Below are positions 44,518 to 53,800 of a stretch of 64,000 bases of DNA, piece after piece. The stretch is taken from contig NZ_KB903629.1 in the NCBI RefSeq assembly GCF_000379725.1, positions 17,995 through 81,994 of the forward strand. The letters are read 5' to 3'. The position numbers and the translations under genes were made by a program. Numbering within the stretch: the stretch's first letter is position 1; each line of letters opens with the position of its first letter. Source of the DNA: Cytophaga aurantiaca DSM 3654 (GTDB taxonomy: Bacteria; Bacteroidota; Bacteroidia; Cytophagales; Cytophagaceae). The notes beneath the pieces are model-generated. The model was not told the DNA's origin. It worked only from the letters and a program-made list of their open reading frames with translations, and made no database searches.

Positions 44518-45635
44518 TGAATTCCGAAGAAATACGATATCAGCAAATTGAAGATTATTTAAAGGGAAGACTTTCGGAATCCGAACAGATTTCCTTTGAA
44601 GAACAAATCTCTACAGACAAGCAATTGGCTCAAGAAGTTGCTGTTCAAAAAGTAGCGTTGCAATCTCTTGAAATGGCTTACATCCAATCGATGAGTGATT
44701 TGGTACGTAACCGTGTACAAAAAAACAACACAGCTAAAAAATATTGGTTTGGTGGCGGGGCTATTTTACTTACATCTATACTCATTGGTGGCGCATATCT
44801 GATTACACAAATAAATAAAGATGTGCCTGCTCCTGAAAAAGAATCCATACAAATTCAAAAAACAAATACCCAGCATACATCTTCAGTAAATTACGATTCA
44901 GAAATTAAAAATTCGTCTGAAGAAAATAACAGATCACTGCCGCAGGAAAAAATAACAGCTGCGCCAAATGGAGTTGTATCTGTTGAAAAAACCAGCACAT
45001 CGTTGTCTGACACATCGCTTGTTAATAAAGGGAAAATAAATGAGTCGATGTATAGATCATCTTCTCAGAAAACGATTCCGCCTGTTGAGACAATAACGAT
45101 CGAACCTGCAAAGCCGTCTTCTACGAATGCTTGCTCGGAAACAGCCCCTGAAGTTTCGGTACGTGTTACACCAACCAGTCTGGATGAAAACACGGGAACA
45201 CTACTCATTGCTGCGCCAGCCAATTGGTTGGTGTATGTAAAAGGCGCAAATACTACCTATGAAAAAACACTTCAATTCAGTAGCTTAGCTGAAGGCACCT
45301 ATATCGTATTTGTTAAAAATGAATCAAACTGCATCTATCAAATCGGAAGCTATGCAGTAACAAATACAAACTGCGTGTTTGAAAAAAATTATGTATTCAA
45401 TAAACAGTTTGATAAAGAGTGGAGCATACCTGCTCAAAATTCTTCTACCTATCGTGTAAGCATTTTAAATAAAGCCGGCATTGAGGTATATAGTGAAAAC
45501 GTGGCGGCTCATAGCACTGCCAACTGGAATGGATTAAATAAAAATGGTTCTGATGTGGCGATCGGGTTACATAAAGTAATTGTAACGTATTCAGACAATA
45601 AAACATGTATATACAATGTTGTGGTTTCAGAATAA
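44517..45635 (+). CDS. Membrane-spanning anti-sigma-like protein
   Basis: A 372-aa single-pass protein. The cytosolic N-terminus (QIEDYLKGRLSESEQISFEE followed by QISTDKQLAQEV) is the pattern typical of Bacteroidota anti-sigma N-termini, without a zinc site. The membrane helix is about 76-96 (FGGGAILLTSILIGGAYLI). A disordered Ser/Thr/Lys-rich periplasmic linker (100-205) leads to a cysteine-containing domain (NESNCIYQIGSY, NTNCVF). A FlgD-like Ig fold ends the protein (YRVSILNKAGIEVYSENV, WNGLNKNGSDVAIGLH). Its start overlaps the sigma stop by one base. Probably it holds the sigma factor and senses an envelope or surface cue through the Ig-like end. Confidence 0.78.
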   Translation: MNSEEIRYQQIEDYLKGRLSESEQISFEEQISTDKQLAQEVAVQKVALQSLEMAYIQSMSDLVRNRVQKNNTAKKYWFGGGAILLTSILIGGAYLITQINKDVPAPEKESIQIQKTNTQHTSSVNYDSEIKNSSEENNRSLPQEKITAAPNGVVSVEKTSTSLSDTSLVNKGKINESMYRSSSQKTIPPVETITIEPAKPSSTNACSETAPEVSVRVTPTSLDENTGTLLIAAPANWLVYVKGANTTYEKTLQFSSLAEGTYIVFVKNESNCIYQIGSYAVTNTNCVFEKNYVFNKQFDKEWSIPAQNSSTYRVSILNKAGIEVYSENVAAHSTANWNGLNKNGSDVAIGLHKVIVTYSDNKTCIYNVVVSE

Positions 45636-46773
45636 CATATCGAAAATTATTTTCATAGCAGCGGGGGTGTTGTTACAGGCATTTAACAGTCATGCACAAT
45701 TAATAGTTGTGCAGGATCCTGCATTTAGAAATGCTTTGTGTACTTTTTCTCCATCAAGTATGAACGCAAATTGCCACAAACTTGATACGGTAAAGGCATT
45801 AATAGCATCGGGGAATATTGTTTTAAATGGAATGGGAATTTCGAATGCAGATGAAATTATTTATTTTAAAAATGCCGATACGATACGATTGGCTAATAAC
45901 AATTTAACCAGCTTCCCGATTAACATTACGCGATTCAGACATTTAAACAGACTAAGTCTGGCAAACAATCAATTGGTAAATGCTCCGGATATTCACTATA
46001 CAAATGCACTCTCCGGAGATACGGCTATAAAATTTGTATACCTTTTAAATAATAAAATATCTTACCTACCACCTAGCTGGAATGCCTACAATTCCATGAC
46101 ACAGGTTATTGATCTAAGAAATAATGAACTGAAAAAAATTCCAACATTTATTAATTATCCGGAAATACGTCGATTGGATTTGCGGGATAACCATTTGACG
46201 TTTGAATATTTAGTACCCATCATGCAAAATCCAAGATGGTCCACAAGTAATATCTCTTTATTTCCTCAAAAAAACTTTCCTGTTGAACTTGATACATTTG
46301 TTAAAATAGGTGATGTACTCCATGTAACTATTTCTACAGGCTTAGCTTCAAATGAATACACCTTATTGCTTGACAATACTGTCAAGGAAACAAATAGAAC
46401 TGGCGATTTCTACATTGCAATAAATACAGCAGCAGATACAGGAAAATATTCGTTCAAAATAAGAAACGATAATTTTCCAGGAACTTCAGATTTTTTAAGT
46501 TCTGAGATAAAAAATATTCATCTGCAACCAATCAATGAAAAACATAAAGAAGTAATTATTTTTTCTCCGAATGGTGATGGGAACGGAGATGTAGTATTTG
46601 TTGATGGTATTGGCTCAGCCAAAATAGTCAATAAAAATGGCGTAGAAATACAAAGCATTAGCTTGCCGTATATTTGGGATGGAACAGATAAAAATGGAAA
46701 AATATTAACACCAGGTCTTTACTACATACAAAAAAGTGATGGTTCCGTATTAAAAGCGCTTTTAATAAATTGA
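45616..46773 (+). CDS. Leucine-rich repeat protein with gliding-type C-terminal domain
   Basis: A 385-aa exported protein: signal peptide (IIFIAAGVLLQAFNSHAQ), then about six leucine-rich repeats (DTIRLANNNLTSFP, NRLSLANNQLVNAP, VYLLNNKISYLP, VIDLRNNELKKIP, RRLDLRDNHLTF) and an Ig-like section. The C-terminal domain begins FSPNGDGNGDVVFVDG, with IWDGTDKNGKILTPGLYYI, like the gliding-motility/T9SS C-terminal family. It starts 20 bp inside the anti-sigma gene, so the two are translationally coupled. Probably the surface-exposed third component of the sigma/anti-sigma system or one of its cargo proteins. Confidence 0.82.
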   Translation: MLWFQNNISKIIFIAAGVLLQAFNSHAQLIVVQDPAFRNALCTFSPSSMNANCHKLDTVKALIASGNIVLNGMGISNADEIIYFKNADTIRLANNNLTSFPINITRFRHLNRLSLANNQLVNAPDIHYTNALSGDTAIKFVYLLNNKISYLPPSWNAYNSMTQVIDLRNNELKKIPTFINYPEIRRLDLRDNHLTFEYLVPIMQNPRWSTSNISLFPQKNFPVELDTFVKIGDVLHVTISTGLASNEYTLLLDNTVKETNRTGDFYIAINTAADTGKYSFKIRNDNFPGTSDFLSSEIKNIHLQPINEKHKEVIIFSPNGDGNGDVVFVDGIGSAKIVNKNGVEIQSISLPYIWDGTDKNGKILTPGLYYIQKSDGSVLKALLIN

Positions 46774-46800
46774 TTTTTTAAAATCATTTCTTTTAAAAAA

Positions 46801-46836
46801 AGATCCTCGCTGGTTATGTAGCGAGGATCTTTTTCT
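46801..46836 (+). terminator. Terminator of the sigma operon
   Basis: Eleven-base perfect stem (agatcctcgct / agcgaggatct) with an eight-base loop followed by TTTTCTTT. It lies 28 bases after the LRR gene. Confidence 0.9.
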
Positions 46837-46891
46837 TTATATCCCAATTGATTTATTCATTTATATTGTTTCACTTTTTTTATAATAATTT

Positions 46892-46919
46892 GTTCACTTT
46901 TCATTTTTAAAATAATCTT
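46892..46919 (+). promoter_or_regulatory. Promoter motif B (first lyase)
   Basis: GTTCACT at 46892-46898, 16 nt, ATCTT at 46915-46919. It is the least perfect right half of the seven copies. The downstream start at 46981 gives a leader of about 55 nt. Confidence 0.65.
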
Positions 46920-46980
46920 AAGGTTAGAATCTAATGATATGATTAGATCATTCATACATATTCATTTAAATAAAAAGGGA

Positions 46981-49491
46981 ATGAAAGCATCAATTAACCG
47001 TAGTAAAATTATCTTTTTAGGTATCATTTTCGGATCCATTGCATTGTTGTCACCTGCCTTTGGACAAGCGTTCAAACATCCGGGAATATTAAACAACCAA
47101 TCCGAACTGGATTTTATAAAAGAAAAATCAAAGAGTGGTATACAACCCTGGAAGAAAGCATATGATGTTTTAAAAGCCAGTCCATTTGCATCGTTAAATT
47201 ACATATCAAAGCCATTGGCTACAATGGATTGCTGGTCGTACAACAAAGATAAAAATGGCAATTATGTACCTCAATGCAAAACATTTGTTGAAGATGGAAT
47301 GGCAGCTTATTCATGCGCATTGATGTGGTACATTACAGAAGACAAAAGATATGCTGATAAATCCATACAGATTTTAAATGGCTGGTCAAATGTATATGTA
47401 AGTAATACCGGATCGAACGCACGTTTAAATGTTTCGTGGGCAGCGCCCTGGTTTATTAATGCGGCAGAAATTTTGAGACATGGAAATGCTGGCGGCGCTT
47501 CAGGCTGGAGTCAATCCGACATTACGAAATTCAATGGCATGCTTGCAAAATTTTTGCCCTATGTTAAAGATGAAAACATGGCAGGAAATAACTGGATACA
47601 ATCTGCAATAGAAGCACATTTTGCTATTGCAATTTTTACCGATAACAGAGCGGAATTTAACAATGCCGTAGGGCGTTGGAAAACAAGAGTAAAAACATAT
47701 ATCTATCAAAAATCAGATGGTGCTACTCCCCTTACCTATCCCTCAGGTCATGTAGATATTAATTCTTCAAAATGGAATGGAACCAGAACGTTTATTGATG
47801 GATTGTGTATGGAAACGTGCAGAGATCTTGGTCACTTAAAATTAGGGATCAACTCTATGATGTATGCTGCGCAGTCTGCATATGAGCAAGGAATAGATCT
47901 GTTCTCACTGGAACAAAAAAGATTGAGTGATTTCTTTGAATTACACGGCAGCTGGATGACCGGAGCTAAAGCTGTCCCTTCAAATATCAATGGAGGCTTA
48001 GTTATTGCTAGTCCGAATACTCCCGGAATTAAACCGCCCAATGGCGGTGGCGGTGCAGCCTTTGAAATTGCTTACAACCATTTACACAGTAGATTAAATA
48101 AAAATCTTCCATACACCTTGCAAATGATCAATGCTCACAGACCTGCAAGTGCAGGACAATGGGTGTTCAAATGGGAAACATTAACACATGGTGATCTGCC
48201 ATTTAATTTAACTACAACACCTCCCAATCAAGCGCCAACCGTAAATGTTACTTCTCCGCAAAGCACAGGTACGAATTATGCTTCCGCTGCAATTACACTG
48301 AATGCAACAGCAAGCGATGATAAAGGAGTAACAAAAGTTGAATTCTACAACGGCCCTACTTTGTTGAATTCAGATGCAACGGCACCTTATGCATTCACCT
48401 GGACAAACGTTGGAGCCGGAACATATAACATCACCGCAAAAGCGTATGATGCAGATAATGCATCTAAAACATCTGCTACGATTACAATTTCTGTTATTGC
48501 AAAACAAGTTGTTGATTATACACCACCACAAGGATTTACACTTGCAGCAAATGAAAACACAATGATACCTATTACAGATAAGGTAAATATCGCTTATGGG
48601 GTAAATGGTACATTTGTTTACTTATACAATCAAACATCATCTGTAGGCTGTACCAATGAAGCGTTTGGCTCAGACCCTGCCAATGGAATTGCAAAAAAAT
48701 GTTTTGTGCAAAAAGTAATAGCACCTCCTGCAGTTAACTATGCTCCGCCAGCTGGCTACACAGTAACTGCAAATGAATGGGGAACAGTTATCGTTACCGG
48801 AAAAATGAATATCGCTTATGGAGCAAACGGAACATTCACGTACTTATATAATCAGACATCTAATATTGCCTGTACTAACGATGCATTTAATAATGATCCG
48901 GTCAATGGAGTTTCTAAAAAATGTTATGTGCAACAAGTTCCCGATGTTCCTGTTATAACAAATCCAAGTACAATAGGTGTTAATGGGCCGACTTGTGTTG
49001 AACCCGGAAAAACGTATACATATACGGTAAAACCGGATGCTTACACCTTACGATCAGCAAACTGGTGGTCGAATACCGGTGCAATCATTACAATGAATCC
49101 GGCAAACGAAAGTATAATGACAATCACAATACCTTCAAATACTGCAGGATTGAATTTAAAAATATCATCGGGTGTAAACATTACTGTTGACCCTTGGTAC
49201 AAAGAATATTCCATGCAGGTAAAAGTAGGCGGATGTACCGGAAGCACGCCGCAACTAAGAGCAGCTGCCAGCCCACAGCCATTTAATGCAAACACAACGC
49301 TGTCATTGGAAGACAATGAAAAAATAAACAGCATTGTAGTACTTGATATGAATGGAGTTGAAGTATATAAAGCAGCAAATATTGATGCAGCAACATTTGA
49401 ATTAGGCGATAATCTTGCCGTAGGAATGTACATCGCTCATATTCATTCGAACAAAGGTGTTTCTGTTATTAAGCTTGTAAAAAATCAATAG
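46981..49491 (+). CDS. Secreted alginate-lyase-fold polysaccharide lyase
   Basis: An 836-aa secreted enzyme. After the signal peptide (IIFLGIIFGSIALLSPAFGQ), residues about 20-415 form an alpha-toroid lyase domain of the alginate_lyase (PF05426) type: FKHPGILNNQSELDFIKEK, GNNWIQSAIEAHFAIAIFTD, GLCMETCRDLGHLKLGINSM. Then come a bacterial Ig domain (VTKVEFYNGPTLLNSDATAP), two copies of a cysteine-paired module with the word YLYNQTS, a short beta domain and a T9SS-type C-terminus (VLDMNGVEVYKAANIDA to KLVKNQ). The start at 46981 has an AAGGG ribosome-site-like word; the open frame also reaches 46939. It would cleave uronic-acid polymers outside the cell by beta-elimination. A PL38 glucuronan-lyase role is possible; substrate is not readable. 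Confidence 0.85.
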   Translation: MKASINRSKIIFLGIIFGSIALLSPAFGQAFKHPGILNNQSELDFIKEKSKSGIQPWKKAYDVLKASPFASLNYISKPLATMDCWSYNKDKNGNYVPQCKTFVEDGMAAYSCALMWYITEDKRYADKSIQILNGWSNVYVSNTGSNARLNVSWAAPWFINAAEILRHGNAGGASGWSQSDITKFNGMLAKFLPYVKDENMAGNNWIQSAIEAHFAIAIFTDNRAEFNNAVGRWKTRVKTYIYQKSDGATPLTYPSGHVDINSSKWNGTRTFIDGLCMETCRDLGHLKLGINSMMYAAQSAYEQGIDLFSLEQKRLSDFFELHGSWMTGAKAVPSNINGGLVIASPNTPGIKPPNGGGGAAFEIAYNHLHSRLNKNLPYTLQMINAHRPASAGQWVFKWETLTHGDLPFNLTTTPPNQAPTVNVTSPQSTGTNYASAAITLNATASDDKGVTKVEFYNGPTLLNSDATAPYAFTWTNVGAGTYNITAKAYDADNASKTSATITISVIAKQVVDYTPPQGFTLAANENTMIPITDKVNIAYGVNGTFVYLYNQTSSVGCTNEAFGSDPANGIAKKCFVQKVIAPPAVNYAPPAGYTVTANEWGTVIVTGKMNIAYGANGTFTYLYNQTSNIACTNDAFNNDPVNGVSKKCYVQQVPDVPVITNPSTIGVNGPTCVEPGKTYTYTVKPDAYTLRSANWWSNTGAIITMNPANESIMTITIPSNTAGLNLKISSGVNITVDPWYKEYSMQVKVGGCTGSTPQLRAAASPQPFNANTTLSLEDNEKINSIVVLDMNGVEVYKAANIDAATFELGDNLAVGMYIAHIHSNKGVSVIKLVKNQ

Positions 49492-49516
49492 CATTTTTTG
49501 TAATATATAGTCGAGG

Positions 49517-49550
49517 ACGCTCAGTATAGAAATATACTGAGCGTTTTTTT
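49517..49550 (+). terminator. Terminator after first lyase
   Basis: Eleven-base perfect stem (acgctcagtat / atactgagcgt), six-base loop, run of seven T. Confidence 0.92.
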
Positions 49551-49582
49551 GAAACGCGTTAAAAAAATATTTCTATAAAATT

Positions 49583-49610
49583 GTTCACCTAAGACAAAAT
49601 CAATAGTCTA
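49583..49610 (+). promoter_or_regulatory. Promoter motif C (131-aa gene)
   Basis: GTTCACC at 49583-49589, 16 nt, GTCTA at 49606-49610. It matches motif A in both halves. The leader to the ATG at 49663 is 52 nt. Confidence 0.78.
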
Positions 49611-49662
49611 GTACCAAACAATAAAATTTTAATTCTTAGAGATCTATTTATTTTTCTTACAT

Positions 49663-50058
49663 ATGACAAATGCTATTTTAATTGATCGTGGAATAAAACA
49701 CGAAAATTTTGTTTCATTACTATTACACCTAGATTTATTAAGATATTTTGAATACCAAGGTATATATGAACTTTGCGATATTAAATCCAAAGAAATTTAT
49801 TATAACGTTTTCCTAAAAGAAACATCTAAATATCCTTTTGGAATTCAACATTCAAACATTGAATTTATAGGTTATCTATCTCCAATCAATTTACAGGATC
49901 TACCTATCCGTGGTAAATCAGTGATTTTAAACATAACATTGAAGGGATGGTGGGATAAAACAAATAAGCAGCATTTAATTATAAGTAAGTATCCTTTTTT
50001 TACAGATGACCTAGTCTTCACCAAAAGATTATTTGAAAAATTCAAAATCAATAAATAA
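49663..50058 (+). CDS. Hypothetical small protein in the sigma regulon
   Basis: A 131-aa protein without signal peptide or membrane segment. Sequence landmarks are NFVSLLLHLDLLRYFEYQGI, FGIQHSNIEFIGYLSPINL, and NITLKGWWDKTNKQ. No family was recognised. It is the only apparently cytosolic product in this cluster, yet it has its own copy of the conserved promoter motif and its own terminator. It therefore may be a regulator or chaperone of the regulon; this is inference. Confidence 0.7.
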   Translation: MTNAILIDRGIKHENFVSLLLHLDLLRYFEYQGIYELCDIKSKEIYYNVFLKETSKYPFGIQHSNIEFIGYLSPINLQDLPIRGKSVILNITLKGWWDKTNKQHLIISKYPFFTDDLVFTKRLFEKFKINK

Positions 50059-50100
50059 TATTCCTAATCATTTTTTATTACAGATTTTTTTATTTTACCT

Positions 50101-50140
50101 ATAGCCCTTATTCCTTATAGAGTAAGGGCTATTTTAATTT
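50101..50140 (+). terminator. Terminator after 131-aa gene
   Basis: Stem atagccctta / taagggctat with a ten-base interior, followed by TTTTAATTTT. Confidence 0.8.
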
Positions 50141-50362
50141 TACACAAATAGCAAATACAAACAATAGATTGATTTTTCATTCTCTTTTTAAAAAATTATT
50201 TTCCAATGAAAAAACGTTGTACGTGTGTGTTTTTTCGAAACTGTTAACAAAACAGTTTTACTTATTTCTAAGCTCCAAAATGAGATATATTACGAATTAA
50301 TAAAACAGATGGAATAGATATTTTAAGAGTAATGAAATATTAAAAAAATATTTAAAAAAAAT

Positions 50363-50390
50363 GTTCACCTTGGCTTTGGTATTTAATCTA
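50363..50390 (+). promoter_or_regulatory. Promoter motif D (small ORF or sRNA)
   Basis: GTTCACC at 50363-50369, 16 nt, ATCTA at 50386-50390. The nearest long gene is 440 bp away and has its own copy (E), so this one must drive the short transcript ending at about 50680. Confidence 0.72.
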
Positions 50391-50416
50391 GTACATATAA
50401 CAACATATTTACTCAT

Positions 50417-50524
50417 ATGACTACATTTATACGCTCGATGATTTTCACGAAAGAAGCTCTCTTTTTCAGTATATTATGGTTATTGATGTTTTGGTCGGCC
50501 ATTTCATTATCACATATTAACTAA
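50417..50524 (+). CDS. 35-residue small membrane protein (candidate)
   Basis: An ATG 27 nt downstream of promoter motif D opens a 35-codon frame with a short basic N-terminus (MTTFIRSMIFTKEA), one hydrophobic helix (LFFSILWLLMFWSAISL) and a short polar tail (SHIN), ending in TAA. It fits a single-pass small protein. It distantly resembles the N-terminal anchor of the G8 protein encoded at 54869 (EWLLFYSIYLSVIALLWIN), so it may instead be the remnant of a similar gene. The transcript could also act as an RNA. Confidence 0.45.
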   Translation: MTTFIRSMIFTKEALFFSILWLLMFWSAISLSHIN

Positions 50525-50640
50525 TGAATCAAAAATAGTTAAGCGCCGATTCTTTTAAATAGCTCTATAATTCGGTATTGAAAGAATAAGGATTGCTTAT
50601 AAAATAACCAATCAATTTTTGGTTTTATGTTGAAGTTTAT

Positions 50641-50680
50641 AGCACCCGATGCATTTGTGTTGGGTGTTGTAATTTTTTTG
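50641..50680 (+). terminator. Terminator of the small ORF unit
   Basis: A seven-base stem (agcaccc / gggtgtt, one G-U) with a 14-base loop, followed within four bases by seven T. With promoter D it defines a transcript of about 280 nt. Confidence 0.6.
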
Positions 50681-50743
50681 ATCGGATTTTAATCAAAGAT
50701 CTGAATTGCTACAACATATTGTATAAATAAATGCGTTTAAAAT

Positions 50744-50771
50744 GTTCACTTTGATAAAACAGCCTAGTCTA
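50744..50771 (+). promoter_or_regulatory. Promoter motif E (second lyase)
   Basis: GTTCACT at 50744-50750, 16 nt, GTCTA at 50767-50771; leader of about 60 nt to the ATG at 50834. Confidence 0.75.
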
Positions 50772-50833
50772 TAAGTTTAATGAACGCTTGATGATTCATA
50801 AATCATTTAGAGTAGATAAACTTAACCAGATCT

Positions 50834-53800
50834 ATGCAAACTATTATTACAAAAATTTCAAAAACACTAATTCCATTTATTTTTAGTGTATCACTAATTA
50901 TTACTGTACAAGCACAATCATTTGTACATCCAGGCATTTTAAATAATCAGGCAGAATTGGATTTTGTAAAAGCAAAAATTCAGGCAAATCAGCAACCATG
51001 GGTACAAGCTTTTAATCAATTAAAAAATTCGAATTACGCTTCTCTAACATATACAGCGAATCCATACATAACGGTTTCTTGCGGATCTGGTAACAAGCCA
51101 AATATTGGATGCTCACAAATTGTCGATGATGGAATGGCAGCATATTCACTTGCTCTTATGTGGTCGTACACGGGAGATATACGTTATGCTACTAAATCAA
51201 TTTCTATTATAAATGCATGGTCAACCACGTTCCAAAATATTACGACAGAATCGAATCAACGATTGGTGGTATCATGGGCAGCACCATGGTACGTGAATGC
51301 CGCTGAAATACTCAGATACAGCAACTCTGGCTGGACAAATACACATTTGACGAATTTCAATGGATTCTTAGCCAAAATGCTTCCATACATAAAAGATGAT
51401 ACCATGCCCGGCAACAACTGGGTACAATCTGCGATTGAAGCACACTTAGCCATTTCAATTTTCACGGATAACAGAACAGAATTTAATATAGCTGTTTCAA
51501 GATGGAAGACACGCGTAAAGACATATATATACCAGACAACAGATGGCGCCACACCTTTAGACTATCCAACAGGAAATGTAAATATTAATTCTTCTAAATG
51601 GAATGGTACAAGAGTATTTGTAAATGGATTGTGTATGGAAACGTGCAGAGATCTGGGGCACCTTAAATTAGGTGTCAATTCAATGATGTATGCCGCTCAG
51701 TCTGCCTATGAACAGGGAGTAGATTTATTTACACTAGAACAAAAACGGTTATCTGATTTTTTTGAATTGCATGGCAGCTGGATGACTGGCTCTGTAGCTG
51801 TGCCTTCAAATATCAATGGAGGATATGTAATAGCTGGAGCAAGCGATGTTGTAGGTATAAAACCTCCAACTGGAGGCGGCGGCGCAGCCTTCGAAATTGC
51901 GTACAATCATTTACATACCCGATTAAATAAGAACCTTCCTTACACCCTTCAAATGATCAATTCTCATCGCCCAGCCGGTGCAGGACACTGGGTATTTAAA
52001 TGGGAAACATTAACACATGGGAATTTGCCTTTTAATTTAACTATACCAACAAACAATGCGCCAACCGTCAGTATCTCTTCGCCACAAACCACGACATCAA
52101 ACTGTACTCCTGCATCAATCATGCTTAATGCCAATGCAGCAGATGATCATGGTGTTCAAAAAGTAGAGTTTTACAATGGCACTACACTTTTGAATACAGA
52201 TGCCAGTGCACCTTATAGCTACAACTGGAATAACGTAACCACAGGCACATATTCAATAACTGCAAAAGCGTATGATGCTTCCGGATTAAATACTACATCA
52301 AACAGCATTGCAATTACAATCAATGCATTGCCCGTTATTATTCATCATATAAATATTAATGGAACATGGAATACTACAGCCGACATAACAGCTTGTGAAG
52401 AAACTTCCGTTACATTAGGACCATGGCCGGCTGTGGCTAATGGCTGGAGTTGGTCAGGTCCAAATGGTTTTACTTCAACACAACGTGATCCAACATTATC
52501 AAATATACAATTGAACCAAGCCGGAACATATATAGCTACTTATAAGGATGCGAATGGATGTACTGCTATGAGTAATGCTACAATTCAAGTCAATGCACTT
52601 CCAATATCAACCATCACATCTCCAGCTAATTCTTTCTGCGCAGGCGGATCAGTTGTGTTAACAGCAAGTGCAGGTACCTCCTACAAATGGTTCAATGGAA
52701 CAACACAGGTTGGAACCGCTGCAACGTATACCGCAACTGCTGCGGGATCATACACCGTTGAAGTAACAAATAGTGCAGGCTGTAAAGCTACATCTGCTGC
52801 AAAAGTAATTACTGTAAATGCGTTGCCGACTGCAACCATCACATCTCCTGTTAACTCTTTCTGCGCAGGCGGATCAGTTGTGTTAACAGCAAGTACAGGT
52901 ACTTCACACAAATGGTTCAACGGAACAACACAGGTCGGAACCGCTGCAACGTATACCGCAACTGCTGCGGGATCATACACCGTTGAAGTAACAAATAGTG
53001 CAGGATGTAAAGCTACATCTGCTGCAAAGGACATTGCCGTAAATCCCTTACCTGCTATTATACATAAAGTGAAAGTAGACGCCGTCTGGACAACTGCAAA
53101 TAATGCCAATGTATGTAGCGGTTCAACAGTTACATTAGGTCCATGGCCTGCTTTACCAAATGGATGGTCGTGGTCGGGACCAAATGGATTTAATGCAATA
53201 GTCAGAGATCCGGTTTTTACTAATATCACTTCAAGTCAATCCGGTATCTATACAGCAACCTATACAGATCCTAATGGTTGTTCAGCAACAAGTACATTTA
53301 ATTTACAAGTTAGTACTGCTCCTACTGCTACCATCACATCTCCTGTTAACTCTTTTTGTACAGGCGGATCAGTTGTGTTAACAGCAAGTGCAGGCACATC
53401 CTACAAATGGTTTAACGGAACAACACAGGTTGGAACCGCTGCAACCTATACCGCAACTGCTGCCGGTTCATATACTGTGGAAGTAACAAATAATACAGGC
53501 TGCAAAAATACGTCTGCTGCAAAAGTTATTACCGTTACTGCTGCCGTAATCTGGTATGCAGACACTGACAACGATGGCAAGGGCGATCCTACATTAACAA
53601 TTTCTGCATGTACACAACCTGCAGGTTATGTTTCTATTGCCGGAGATAACTGTCCGGCTGATGCAAATAAAATTGAACCCGGAATCTGTGGTTGTTCAGC
53701 CCCCGAAAATACCTGCACCAACCAACCGCAAACGATCACCTTCACGCCTTTTAACGGTAACAAAATTGCTGGAGATCCAGATTTTACTCTGACGGCATCC

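Noticed and set aside
52681..53229. Long antisense frame (182 aa) in the second lyase gene
   Set aside because: It is the reverse reading of the 225-bp Ig repeats; the same frame recurs over each repeat copy and has no protein features.
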